A DNA stretch of 64,000 bases from positions 186,001-250,000 of the forward strand of contig JACKCG010000002.1 in NCBI GenBank assembly GCA_020634135.1. Reading direction: 5' to 3'. The notes below the pieces were generated by a model, which saw only the letters and a list, made by a program, of their open reading frames with translations, ran no database searches and was not told the origin of the DNA. The position numbers were made by a program, and so were the translations under genes. Shown in pieces: positions 8,808 through 16,503 of the stretch. Each line of letters opens with the position of its first letter. The stretch's first letter is position 1. The DNA is from Anaerolineaceae bacterium. GTDB lineage: Bacteria; Chloroflexota; Anaerolineae; Aggregatilineales; Phototrophicaceae.

Positions 8808-11153
8808 CTAGTTTACTGGTACCGGGCCTTGAAGATCGAAATTGCTACCCACCAGCACCAGATCACGAATGTTAATCAGGTTATCATAGTTCAGGTCAGC
8901 GTTCGGCGCCAAAGCCGCATCACCGCCGAAATTAATGCCAATCCATGACGCATCCAGAATGTCCACTTTACCACTGTTGTCCGTATCACCCGCAGGCAGT
9001 GTGAGGATGCCCATGTCCATGTCCATGCCATCGGTGGTGATACTGAGCGCACCGATTACCGCCAGATGCAGTGGGGCGCTGAGCAGAAGCTGGTATTCTC
9101 CTACCGGGACATCTGTGAATTTGAACACACCGTTTTCAGCTGTCGTGAGTTGTGTCAGCACGCTGCCATCCTTCACGAGTTGCACCGTGATACCGGCATT
9201 GTCCGGGGCATTCTGGTAGTTTGCTGTGCCAGTAATAACGGACAGGGTACCCGGAACTGGTGTTTCGGCAGGCGATGGTTCCGTCGGTTCTGTTGGTACC
9301 GGTGTTTCCGACGGCGGTGGCATGGTTGGCGGCGGTATGGTTGGTAGGGGCGTGGGCGCAGTCATTTGTGACTGGAAGTTCCCATTGATGATTTCCAACG
9401 GGCGCTCACCCCCGTTTTCATCAACGCCAAGTACCGAGCAAGTTACCGTCGTTGTGCCTTCGCCGGTTACTGTGTAATGCAGGGTGAATGCTGAGGCATT
9501 CCCAAAAATACTGGGGTTTGGCTGAAGCCGACTGGCCGCGACCATCCATTTCCCGTCTGATTGGAAACCTTGATCAACGAAGAAACTGGTCGCTGCACTA
9601 AACGCCTCACCATCGGTGCGGGTCGTCCCCTGCAATATTGCAGGATCCACCATACATTCGGCCTGCAAGCCATATAGATCGCTGACATTGAACAGGTTCA
9701 GGGTGACACTCACGTCACCGCCCGGCTCGCGCACGGTTGGATTGACATCTATACGAACCGTCGGGACGGTTGGCGGCGGTGGCTGGGTGGGTTCCGGTGG
9801 CGGTGTGGGCTGGGGTGGCGGCGTGATCCCTCCGTACTTGGTGAAGAACCAGGTAATCCACTGCTGGCTAGGCGGAGACAGGTCATAATCCACTTTCGGG
9901 CAGTCCTCGCAGACGGTTTGTGCATAGCGAGCCTCTCTGTTTTCAAAGAAGTTCAGCACTACATTGTCATACACCAGCGGTACACAGTCCAGTGCAGCCG
10001 CAGTACACGATGATGCACCACCGCCCCAACGGGTTGCATACCCACTGTAATCTGTACGGCCATCTCCATTCGAGTCTACGGGCCGCCCGCCCGCAGCGGT
10101 TTCATGAATATGGAGTGTATAGCCGATGAATACCGACATGATGGACTGGTTGAAGCGGCAGTTGGCATCGCCATAGGTACAGAAGAACTGCCATTCACTG
10201 GGATTGGCTGGGTTGATATTGCCAATCGGATCGTAGGCACGTAGTTGGAAGCGTGTTTCTCCAGGACCATGCGCCCACCACTCGGCTAACGGACGGGTGC
10301 TGGGATAACTCGGCAGTGTCGCCACATTCGGATGGCAGCGTATCTCATCGCGTGATTCTGGCCTGTCAATAGGGCGGAAGAGGTTATCCGCTGCTAGTGG
10401 GATCCTGATTTCGTTGACATCATGCGTGCAGCTAATATCATTCGGGCTGGTGGTGAACAGGATACCAAAATCCGCCCAACCGCCGTAGCGGACGATTCCA
10501 CATGATGATGGATCGGTGGCATTGATACAGACGCGGGCTTCCAGGCTGAATGAATGATAGCGTGTCACCGCACCCATCGCACCGAAAATGCCATGAAACT
10601 CCAGGCGGAAGTCGGTGACACAGTTCCCAGCAGGGCACGGTTGGTCACGGCGTACTACCCACCCATACCCCTCGTGTTTGCCCTCGTTTTCCATCTTGCC
10701 CGTGCCGATATAAGCGGTGTTGGGTTCGTTGGCAGTTGTGGCTGGGAAGGTCTGCCAGGGGTATGAAATAGACTGGCCGGGCGCACCGAACCATGCCCCC
10801 GGCGCACCAAAAATGTCATTCACATAATTGGGGTCGTCCCCATGCTGGTGATTGTAATGGCATTTTCTCTCCACATTAACCAGGGTATGCCATTCTAACG
10901 GATTATGTTCCTCAGGCGTGCAAGGACGCTCATAGAGACCATTGGCGATGTCACCTTTAATCCGATTGAGTTCATCCAGATTAATCCCGACTTCCATACC
11001 GTGGCCTCTTCCTACTCCCAGGCCATTGCTCGACTGTGCCGCCGACGGCGCAACTACAGTCAGGCTGATCAGTAGTAAGAGAATTGCCAAGACAATGATC
11101 CTGAAGCGATGTCTTAATCCCGTATTCAACTTGAAAAGACGTAGCATGGTCAT
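8808..11153 (-). CDS. large secreted protein with cohesin-like and dockerin domains
   Basis: The ATG at 11153 has GAGGG 8 bases upstream and gives 781 residues with a signal peptide to about residue 40; longer frames lack a ribosome site. Residues 41-450 form a Cys- and His-rich region that I do not recognise, with one extra calcium-type loop DSNGDGRTD (360-368). A Pro-rich linker leads to a cohesin-like domain (about 464-595), another PT linker, a carboxypeptidase-regulatory-like domain (about 642-720) and a C-terminal type I dockerin (722-781) with two calcium loops, DTDNSGKVD and DLNYDNLIN. Having both binding modules lets it act as an adaptor. It leads the local cohesin/dockerin gene set. 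Confidence 0.8.
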   Translation of the reverse strand: MTMLRLFKLNTGLRHRFRIIVLAILLLLISLTVVAPSAAQSSNGLGVGRGHGMEVGINLDELNRIKGDIANGLYERPCTPEEHNPLEWHTLVNVERKCHYNHQHGDDPNYVNDIFGAPGAWFGAPGQSISYPWQTFPATTANEPNTAYIGTGKMENEGKHEGYGWVVRRDQPCPAGNCVTDFRLEFHGIFGAMGAVTRYHSFSLEARVCINATDPSSCGIVRYGGWADFGILFTTSPNDISCTHDVNEIRIPLAADNLFRPIDRPESRDEIRCHPNVATLPSYPSTRPLAEWWAHGPGETRFQLRAYDPIGNINPANPSEWQFFCTYGDANCRFNQSIMSVFIGYTLHIHETAAGGRPVDSNGDGRTDYSGYATRWGGGASSCTAAALDCVPLVYDNVVLNFFENREARYAQTVCEDCPKVDYDLSPPSQQWITWFFTKYGGITPPPQPTPPPEPTQPPPPTVPTVRIDVNPTVREPGGDVSVTLNLFNVSDLYGLQAECMVDPAILQGTTRTDGEAFSAATSFFVDQGFQSDGKWMVAASRLQPNPSIFGNASAFTLHYTVTGEGTTTVTCSVLGVDENGGERPLEIINGNFQSQMTAPTPLPTIPPPTMPPPSETPVPTEPTEPSPAETPVPGTLSVITGTANYQNAPDNAGITVQLVKDGSVLTQLTTAENGVFKFTDVPVGEYQLLLSAPLHLAVIGALSITTDGMDMDMGILTLPAGDTDNSGKVDILDASWIGINFGGDAALAPNADLNYDNLINIRDLVLVGSNFDLQGPVPVN

Positions 11154-11195
11154 TTTAAAAACCCTCTCAGTAAAGGTAATCCGGTGGTGGGGACT

Positions 11196-11285
11196 TTTGA
11201 CCGATGGTTCTTCAACCGCTGAACTCGTGGGCCGAATAACGGCTTGGTTTTCCCTCAAGATGAGGGGTTGAAATAGTCGGTCAAA
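11196..11285 (-). promoter_or_regulatory. candidate structured 5' leader RNA
   Basis: Read on the minus strand, 43-132 bases upstream of the cohesin-dockerin start, the sequence folds into nested helices. An outer stem of TTTGACCGA (11196-11204) pairs with TCGGTCAAA (11277-11285). An inner stem of TTCAACC (11211-11217) pairs with GGTTGAA (11266-11272). Two hairpins sit inside: GCCG/CGGC (11231-11243) and CCCTCA/TGAGGG (11252-11266). The two inner elements touch at base 11266. It matches no riboswitch class that I could identify by eye. A leader regulator or a DNA-level element are both possible. Confidence 0.4.
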
Positions 11286-11626
11286 CTATTGAGATCAGGT
11301 CATCAGTCAATACTTCACCACTACCGGAAACCCTTCGAATGGTTCGTCCAGACGCACCATCACGATACCATTTACGTTTTTCATAAAACAAGGTGGCAAC
11401 CTAGCCACATAGTACCAAAAAGAATACATTTGGGAGTGAAGTACCAATCCAGGTATTGGATAGAGATAACGGAAAGCAAACTCCCGAAACAGTTCTCAAA
11501 CCTGACAGAATGTCTCTCACCCCGCTGGCTCGAAACAGGCAATCGGATGAAGTCGCGGTGTGTGTTCCGCTCACGCAATGGATATAGGAAATAGGGGCTA
11601 TTGTCAAAAGAATTAAGTTGAAGAGA
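11286..11626. other. intergenic region between the divergent dockerin and pilin units
   Basis: This stretch lies between the structured leader and the promoter of the first pilin gene. Short open frames on both strands have no convincing ribosome site or recognisable product. I see no tRNA, repeat or strong hairpin. It probably carries the minus-strand promoter for the cohesin-dockerin gene, which I could not place with confidence. Confidence 0.4.
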
Positions 11627-11656
11627 TTGACCGGATTTGCGAAATCGTGCTAAGAT
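11627..11656 (+). promoter_or_regulatory. promoter of the first Flp pilin gene
   Basis: A sigma-70 type promoter reads TTGACC (11627-11632), an 18-base spacer, and TAAGAT (11651-11656). It lies 36 bases upstream of the pilin start and just before the AAGGAG ribosome site. Confidence 0.6.
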
Positions 11657-11691
11657 GACAGCATCGTATGAGATCAAGGAGTTATGGAACC

Positions 11692-11838
11692 ATGCTTTAT
11701 ATGCCTCGTGAGGAAGGCCAGGGTCTGGTTGAGTACGCGCTCATCCTCGTGCTGGTCGCAGTCGTCGTCATCGTTATTCTGGCTCTGCTTGGCCCGGCTA
11801 TCGGTAACATCTTCTCCAACATCGTTGGTGCCCTCTAA
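11692..11838 (+). CDS. Flp/Fap-type pilin, copy 1
   Basis: This 48-residue protein has the compact Flp pilin layout: a short N-terminus with EEGQGLVEYALIL, whose Gly-Leu-Val-Glu-Tyr segment matches the Flp cleavage and assembly motif, then one very hydrophobic helix and a GPAIGNIFSN end. Flp pilins form tight-adherence pili after cleavage by a prepilin peptidase. AAGGAG lies 9 bases before the ATG. It has its own promoter and terminator and a near-identical copy 416 bases downstream. No tad secretion genes are in the window, so assembly must be encoded elsewhere. Confidence 0.85.
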   Translation: MLYMPREEGQGLVEYALILVLVAVVVIVILALLGPAIGNIFSNIVGAL

Positions 11839-11870
11839 TTATCTCAGGTTCATCTGTTTTAGTCTGGAGA

Positions 11871-11895
11871 CCCTCGCATTTTGCGGGGGTTTTCA
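11871..11895 (+). terminator. terminator of pilin copy 1
   Basis: CCCTCGCA (11871-11878) pairs with TGCGGGGG (11882-11889) with one G-T pair and a 3-base loop, followed by TTTTCATTTTC. The same terminator follows pilin copy 2. Confidence 0.85.
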
Positions 11896-12010
11896 TTTTC
11901 CGGCATGTAGCCGGTACAATCCCCTTTTTTCTTCAGAAATAGACAAACTAATAAACAGGGTTCTCAAGTGTGAACTTTTCGTGAAAAGCGTAAAGATTTT
12001 GCCATCTTAA

Positions 12011-12039
12011 TTGACATTCCATTAAGTATCTGCTATTGT
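12011..12039 (+). promoter_or_regulatory. promoter of the second Flp pilin gene
   Basis: TTGACA (12011-12016), a 17-base spacer and TATTGT (12034-12039) form a near-consensus sigma-70 promoter 69 bases upstream of the pilin start. It differs from the promoter of copy 1, so the two copies may be expressed at different levels. Confidence 0.65.
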
Positions 12040-12107
12040 GCAATAAGGTGAGCTTATCCGTTCACTTTCATCAATTCGTTACTCTATTCAATAGGGGATC
12101 AATCATC

Positions 12108-12254
12108 ATGATGTACCAACCGCGTGAAGAAGGCCAGGGCCTGGTAGAGTACGCACTCATCCTCGTGCTGGTCGCAGTCGTCGTTATCGTTATTCTGGCT
12201 CTGCTTGGCCCGGCTATCGGCAACATCTTCTCCAACCTGGTCTCCAATCTCTAA
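12108..12254 (+). CDS. Flp/Fap-type pilin, copy 2
   Basis: This 48-residue pilin is a tandem duplicate of the gene at 11692. The conserved EEGQGLVEYALIL block and the GPAIGNIFSN end are unchanged; the differences sit in the first five residues and the last seven. An AGGGGATC ribosome site precedes the paired ATG codons at 12108 and 12111. The codons are almost unchanged across the shared core and the terminator is shared too, which indicates recent duplication or gene conversion. It may be a minor or alternative pilin subunit. Confidence 0.85.
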   Translation: MMYQPREEGQGLVEYALILVLVAVVVIVILALLGPAIGNIFSNLVSNL

Positions 12255-12286
12255 TCATCTCAGGTTCATCCGTTTTAGTCTGAAGA

Positions 12287-12312
12287 CCCTCGCATTTTGC
12301 GGGGGTTTTCGT
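12287..12312 (+). terminator. terminator of pilin copy 2
   Basis: CCCTCGCA (12287-12294) and TGCGGGGG (12298-12305) repeat the stem of the first pilin terminator and are followed by TTTTCGTTTTT. Confidence 0.85.
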
Positions 12313-12402
12313 TTTTCCGCACAGGGACGCGGTATTAGACCATTTGCTGTGCAATATGTTAAACTCCCCGGATGATCCATTTAACAGTCGGGAGGTGAAG
12401 CC

Positions 12403-12891
12403 GTGCGCATATCGGATTGCATGATTACGACTGTCTATACGATTCACGAAGAAGCACTGCTCGGAGAGGCAATGCAGACTATTGCCGATCACCTGATTGC
12501 CATCCTGCCGGTGGTGAACGGCCAGCATCAACTGGCAGGGATACTGGTTTTAGATGATATCCTCTCGTTTTTCATGCCCCATTTCGTCAAGCTCTTACGT
12601 TCAGCAGACTTTATCCACGATTACGGGATTCTGGAAACCGGGCGCAAACGACCTCATCTCGCCAAGCGACAGTGCCGGGAAGTCATGCGCCAGCCCTACT
12701 GCGTTGAAGAAAGCAGCGGCTTGATGCCGGCGATGGTTCTTATGCACAAGCACCATGTTTCTGATATCCCGGTGGTCAATGCCGAAAAACAGGTAGTCGG
12801 GCTGGTTTCACGCGGGCGGGTTGGCAGCCTGTTCCTGCGCGATTGGCTCGAGCATTTTGAGGAAAGGACAACAGACGCACCACATGAATGA
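12403..12891 (+). CDS. two-CBS-domain protein, GTG start
   Basis: This 162-residue cytoplasmic protein is a tandem CBS pair (about residues 1-55 and 90-150) joined by a helical linker. Such pairs bind adenine nucleotides and regulate transporters or enzymes. The start is GTG at 12403 with GGAGG placed 7 bases upstream. The stop overlaps the start of the next gene, an ArsB/NhaD-type carrier, by 8 bases. That coupling suggests the CBS protein senses nucleotide or ion state for the carrier. No other domain is attached. Confidence 0.85.
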   Translation: MRISDCMITTVYTIHEEALLGEAMQTIADHLIAILPVVNGQHQLAGILVLDDILSFFMPHFVKLLRSADFIHDYGILETGRKRPHLAKRQCREVMRQPYCVEESSGLMPAMVLMHKHHVSDIPVVNAEKQVVGLVSRGRVGSLFLRDWLEHFEERTTDAPHE

Positions 12892-14173
12892 AGCCATCGC
12901 TGTAGGCATTTTTGCAGTTACATTAGTTTCGATCTTTCTGGAAAAATGGCACCGTGTCGTTGTTTCGGCGTTGGGCGCGTCTGCGATGGTACTGGCAGGG
13001 CATATCCGGGGGTTTTTCAACGAAGAAACGGCGATTGAGGCGGTTGAGTTTGAAACCATTGCCTTGCTGTTAAGTATGATGATTATCATTTCCCTGTTCC
13101 GCAGGACTGGCTTTTTTGAATACCTGGCAATCAAAGTCGCACAGTACAGTAGTGGTAGTTTCGTCCGGTTGATGCTGATGCTCGGTGTGACGACTTCGCT
13201 GCTATCCATGGTCCTGGATAACGTCACGACTATTGTGCTGATGTCCCCGATGATTGTGTTGATCGCGGAGTTGATGGGCGTCTCGCCTATTCCACTTCTC
13301 ATTTCTCAGGCGATTTTTTCTAACGTCGGCGGTATGGCAACCCTGGTGGGTGACCCGCCCAACATCCTGATCGGCTCGGCCTCCCACCTGACTTTTATTG
13401 ATTTCCTGGTCAAAATGGGGCCAATCACCCTGGCTATCTGGGCCGCCGCTTACCTGGTATTCCGTTATCTGTTTCGGGGGTATCGTGTGTCTGCCGGGGG
13501 CGAAAACCGCCATGCCTTGACACACCTGAGTGCCCCGGAAGCCCTGACCGACCCGGCCAATGCCCGCCGGTTGTTTATCGTCTTGACGGGGGTCATTGTC
13601 CTGTTTTTTATGGAGAGCACGCTGCATCTGGCACCGGCCTTCACCGCTTTCACCGGGGCGGCGATTGCCCTGGCATGGACTCAGTTCGATATTCATGAGA
13701 CCCTGGCAGATGTCGAGTGGGATGTGCTGCTGTTCTTTACGGCACTCTTTGTCCTGGTGGGCGGGTTGGAAGGCGCTGGGGTGTTGGAAAAGATCACGGA
13801 AGTTATTTTTGAGTTTCAGGACATATCGCCCGTTCTCCTGGGGCTAATCATCATGTGGGCGATGGTCGTATTGTCGGCGCTGGTGGATAACATCCCTATC
13901 ACGATTGCAGTGATCCCTATTATCCTTTCGTTAGGCGCGAGGGGGATGAACACCACGCCGCTGTGGTGGGCGATTGCGTTGGGCGCGGGGTTAGGCGGTA
14001 ACGCCACACCAATCGGGTCAACTGCTAATGTGCTGGTTATCTCGTTGAGCGAACGTACCGAACATCCGATTACGGCGCGGCAATGGCTGGCACACGGGGT
14101 GCCGGTGGTCGTGGCTTCAACCGTTGTTGCCAGCATTATGTATATTGTGTTGTTCGATTTTCTGAGCGCGTAA
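12884..14173 (+). CDS. ArsB/NhaD-type ion transporter (IT superfamily)
   Basis: The ATG at 12884 gives 429 residues with around 10-12 membrane spans. Two family signatures are visible: GDPPN at about 156-160 in SNVGGMATLVGDPPNILIG, and GSTAN at about 378-382 in GGNATPIGSTANVLV. These mark the group that holds arsenite permease ArsB, NhaD sodium/proton antiporters and SLC13-like carriers. No arsenic resistance genes lie beside it, so cation/proton antiport or a carboxylate role is equally possible. It overlaps the CBS gene by 8 bases and is probably translationally coupled to it. Confidence 0.85.
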   Translation: MNEAIAVGIFAVTLVSIFLEKWHRVVVSALGASAMVLAGHIRGFFNEETAIEAVEFETIALLLSMMIIISLFRRTGFFEYLAIKVAQYSSGSFVRLMLMLGVTTSLLSMVLDNVTTIVLMSPMIVLIAELMGVSPIPLLISQAIFSNVGGMATLVGDPPNILIGSASHLTFIDFLVKMGPITLAIWAAAYLVFRYLFRGYRVSAGGENRHALTHLSAPEALTDPANARRLFIVLTGVIVLFFMESTLHLAPAFTAFTGAAIALAWTQFDIHETLADVEWDVLLFFTALFVLVGGLEGAGVLEKITEVIFEFQDISPVLLGLIIMWAMVVLSALVDNIPITIAVIPIILSLGARGMNTTPLWWAIALGAGLGGNATPIGSTANVLVISLSERTEHPITARQWLAHGVPVVVASTVVASIMYIVLFDFLSA

Positions 14174-14204
14174 TCCCAGTCTGCAAAATCCGTCTTGTTT
14201 TTTT

Positions 14205-14232
14205 AGCCGCCGGGTAGTTCAATTAGGCGGCT
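14205..14232 (+). terminator. hairpin between the transporter gene and argC
   Basis: AGCCGCC (14205-14211) pairs with GGCGGCT (14226-14232) across a 14-base loop. It follows the carrier stop by 31 bases. The tail is only weakly T-rich (GAACTGTTTT), so termination may be partial. Confidence 0.5.
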
Positions 14233-14256
14233 GAACTGTTTTGAGAGGGAAAGTGC

Positions 14257-15264
14257 ATGATGAATGGACACATTCGAGTTGGGATTTACGGCGCGTCTGG
14301 GTATGCAGGCATTGAGCTGGTAGAAATTCTGGTACGCCATCCCCAGGTGACAATTGTTTTTGCGACCTCTAACACTTACGCCGGGGACACAGTGCCGGGA
14401 ACGCCCCTGACCTACATCCCACATGCACAGGCCGACCTCGCCGATGTGGACATCGTGTTCCTGGCGCTTCCGCATAAGGCCTCGGCGCCGGTAGCGGCGG
14501 CAGCGCTGCAAGCAGGTGTGAAGGTGGTGGATTTGTCGGCGGATTTACGCCTGAACACGCCGGAAGCCTACGAGCGCTGGTATCAGACGCCGCATCCCAA
14601 CCCGGAACTGCTGCCTGTCCCCTACGGATTGCCGGAGATCAACCGGGCGCAAATTCCCGGCAACGCGGTCATCGCCGCGCCAGGCTGTTACCCCACAACC
14701 ACCATTCTGGGGTTGTATCCGCTGCTGCAAGCCCATGTTCTGCTGGATGGAGCGCCGATCATCGTGGATGCCAAGTCGGGCGTTTCCGGGGCGGGGCGTG
14801 AGCCGAAGCCCAACACCCACTTTGTTGAAGTCTTCAGTAACTTCTCGCCTTATAGTCCGGGACGGTCACACCGGCATGTCGGCGAAATTGAGCAGGAAAT
14901 CGGCAAGTTGAATGGAGCTGTCGGGCCGCTGATTTTCACCCCACACTTGCTGCCGGTTGACCGGGGGCTGATGGCGAGCATCTATGTGACACTCAATGAT
15001 GGGTTCACCAGTGATGAGGCCCAGGGGCTTTACGAGGAAACCTACCAGCACGAGCCGCTGGTGACGGTGCTGCCGCCCAAACAGCAGGCGACGCTGCGCC
15101 ATGTGGTGCGGACGAATGGCTGTGCCATCAGCCTGACGCCAGTCACGGAACGGTATCTGCATATCACCAGCGTCACCGACAATCTGCGTAAAGGAGCATC
15201 CGGGCAGGCGGTACAGTGCTTTAACCTGATGTTCGGTCTTCCGGAAACCACCGCGCTGCTTTAA
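14257..15264 (+). CDS. argC: N-acetyl-gamma-glutamyl-phosphate reductase
   Basis: This 335-residue enzyme reduces N-acetylglutamyl-5-phosphate to the semialdehyde with NADPH, the third step of arginine biosynthesis. The nucleotide-binding GASGYAGIELVEIL segment (12-25) and the catalytic Cys144 in APGCYPTTT are present, and the length is normal for the family. GAGAGGGA sits just upstream and would serve either of two ATG codons at 14257 and 14260. No other arginine gene is adjacent, so the pathway is dispersed in this genome. Confidence 0.96.
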   Translation: MMNGHIRVGIYGASGYAGIELVEILVRHPQVTIVFATSNTYAGDTVPGTPLTYIPHAQADLADVDIVFLALPHKASAPVAAAALQAGVKVVDLSADLRLNTPEAYERWYQTPHPNPELLPVPYGLPEINRAQIPGNAVIAAPGCYPTTTILGLYPLLQAHVLLDGAPIIVDAKSGVSGAGREPKPNTHFVEVFSNFSPYSPGRSHRHVGEIEQEIGKLNGAVGPLIFTPHLLPVDRGLMASIYVTLNDGFTSDEAQGLYEETYQHEPLVTVLPPKQQATLRHVVRTNGCAISLTPVTERYLHITSVTDNLRKGASGQAVQCFNLMFGLPETTALL

Positions 15265-15302
15265 TGCAGTTTGCAGGAACTCAACCTCAAACGGGCGGCG
15301 GA

Positions 15303-16406
15303 TTAATCCTGTCCCGGTTGCTTGTTGTTCACGGTGTAGGGGCTGATAATCCCTTCTTCTGCGCCCATCATCCGGCGGATTTGCTCCAGCTCTTCCGGCG
15401 AGAGATCGGCCAGTGCCGCTTCTGCCGGGTCCTGGGGTTCTGTGCCGAAGGCTTTGTGGAAGGCAATCCACTGGTATTGCAGGTTCGTCATGTTGTAGAG
15501 CAGCATATTGGGGTTGATACCACGCGGCAGCATATCGCGCGGGCGGGTGAGCAAGATACTGACGAACATCAGCGCGACGCCGAAAACCTGCATCTGGTTC
15601 AGGCGATCACCCAGGATGGCGAACGACAGCACCAGCGCGACGCCGATTTCGGTCAGCGCCAGAACTGCCGTTTCCAGTCCGCCCAGGAACTTGACGCCCG
15701 CAAACAGGGCCAACCGTGACAAGGCGGTACTAATCCCCAGCGCGAAAATTGGCGGCAGAATCGCGCCCATCAGATCAAGTTGTTCGGGCAGATGTGGCGT
15801 GCCAACCCCTAACCATACCATCGTTACGACAACCGCCATCGTGGTCAGGGTGTAAAGTGTCACCGTTGGCGCTGGCATCTCGTAGAGTACGTACTGGCTT
15901 AAGATCACCGTCCCTGCAAACATCAGGGCGCTGCCCAGCATCAACCCGACGCCCAGCCAGTCCACCGGGCTGTCACCAAAACCCGTGAGGATCAGCAGCG
16001 CAATCGTCGCCAGCGTGATACGCAGCACAACCCGCCAACTCAAACGCTCACCGCCGAGCAGCGACAGCAGCACCGCGAAAATCAGGTACATACCGTTCAG
16101 AAGCTGCACCAGTGACGCATCCAGGCGGCCCAGCCCACTGTAGTAGAACAGTGAACCGATGCCGTTGACCGTGCCGATCACCATGCAGCCCAGCATCCCT
16201 GCCGGGTAGATGAAGATGAACCGGCGGGCGAATATTGCGAACAGTATCCAAAGGAGCAGTACGGAGATGACCGTGCGCCAGGCGGCGACGGTGAAGGGGT
16301 CTGCCCCTTCGTTAATCGCCATTTTCCCGAAAACCGGAGCAACCCCCAGAAAGAGTGGGGTGAGAAAGGCCGTCAGAACAGCCCTTGCGTATTGTTTTTG
16401 GCGCAT
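15303..16406 (-). CDS. EamA/DMT family transporter with C-terminal tail
   Basis: From the ATG at 16406 the protein has 367 residues. About ten hydrophobic helices form two EamA repeats, the drug/metabolite exporter fold. The last 60 or so residues are soluble and acidic (around PEELEQIRRMMG) and go beyond the usual 300-residue family length. A TTG eight codons upstream could also start the frame, but it lacks a ribosome site. The substrate cannot be read from sequence. It converges with argC, whose stop lies 39 bases away. Confidence 0.82.
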   Translation of the reverse strand: MRQKQYARAVLTAFLTPLFLGVAPVFGKMAINEGADPFTVAAWRTVISVLLLWILFAIFARRFIFIYPAGMLGCMVIGTVNGIGSLFYYSGLGRLDASLVQLLNGMYLIFAVLLSLLGGERLSWRVVLRITLATIALLILTGFGDSPVDWLGVGLMLGSALMFAGTVILSQYVLYEMPAPTVTLYTLTTMAVVVTMVWLGVGTPHLPEQLDLMGAILPPIFALGISTALSRLALFAGVKFLGGLETAVLALTEIGVALVLSFAILGDRLNQMQVFGVALMFVSILLTRPRDMLPRGINPNMLLYNMTNLQYQWIAFHKAFGTEPQDPAEAALADLSPEELEQIRRMMGAEEGIISPYTVNNKQPGQD

Positions 16407-16503
16407 ACGTTCACTACCATTTCGTCTCAAACCAGGTATTCAGGAAGGTCTGCCCTCTGTGAATTGACCACTTCACGGGTGACAGGCAGCGGCGAAAACC
16501 TCT

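Noticed and set aside
11154..11300. Known riboswitch (cyclic di-GMP, TPP or cobalamin) before the dockerin gene
   Set aside because: The conserved cores of these classes are missing. Short matches such as CTGAGA occur out of context. It is kept only as an unnamed structured leader.
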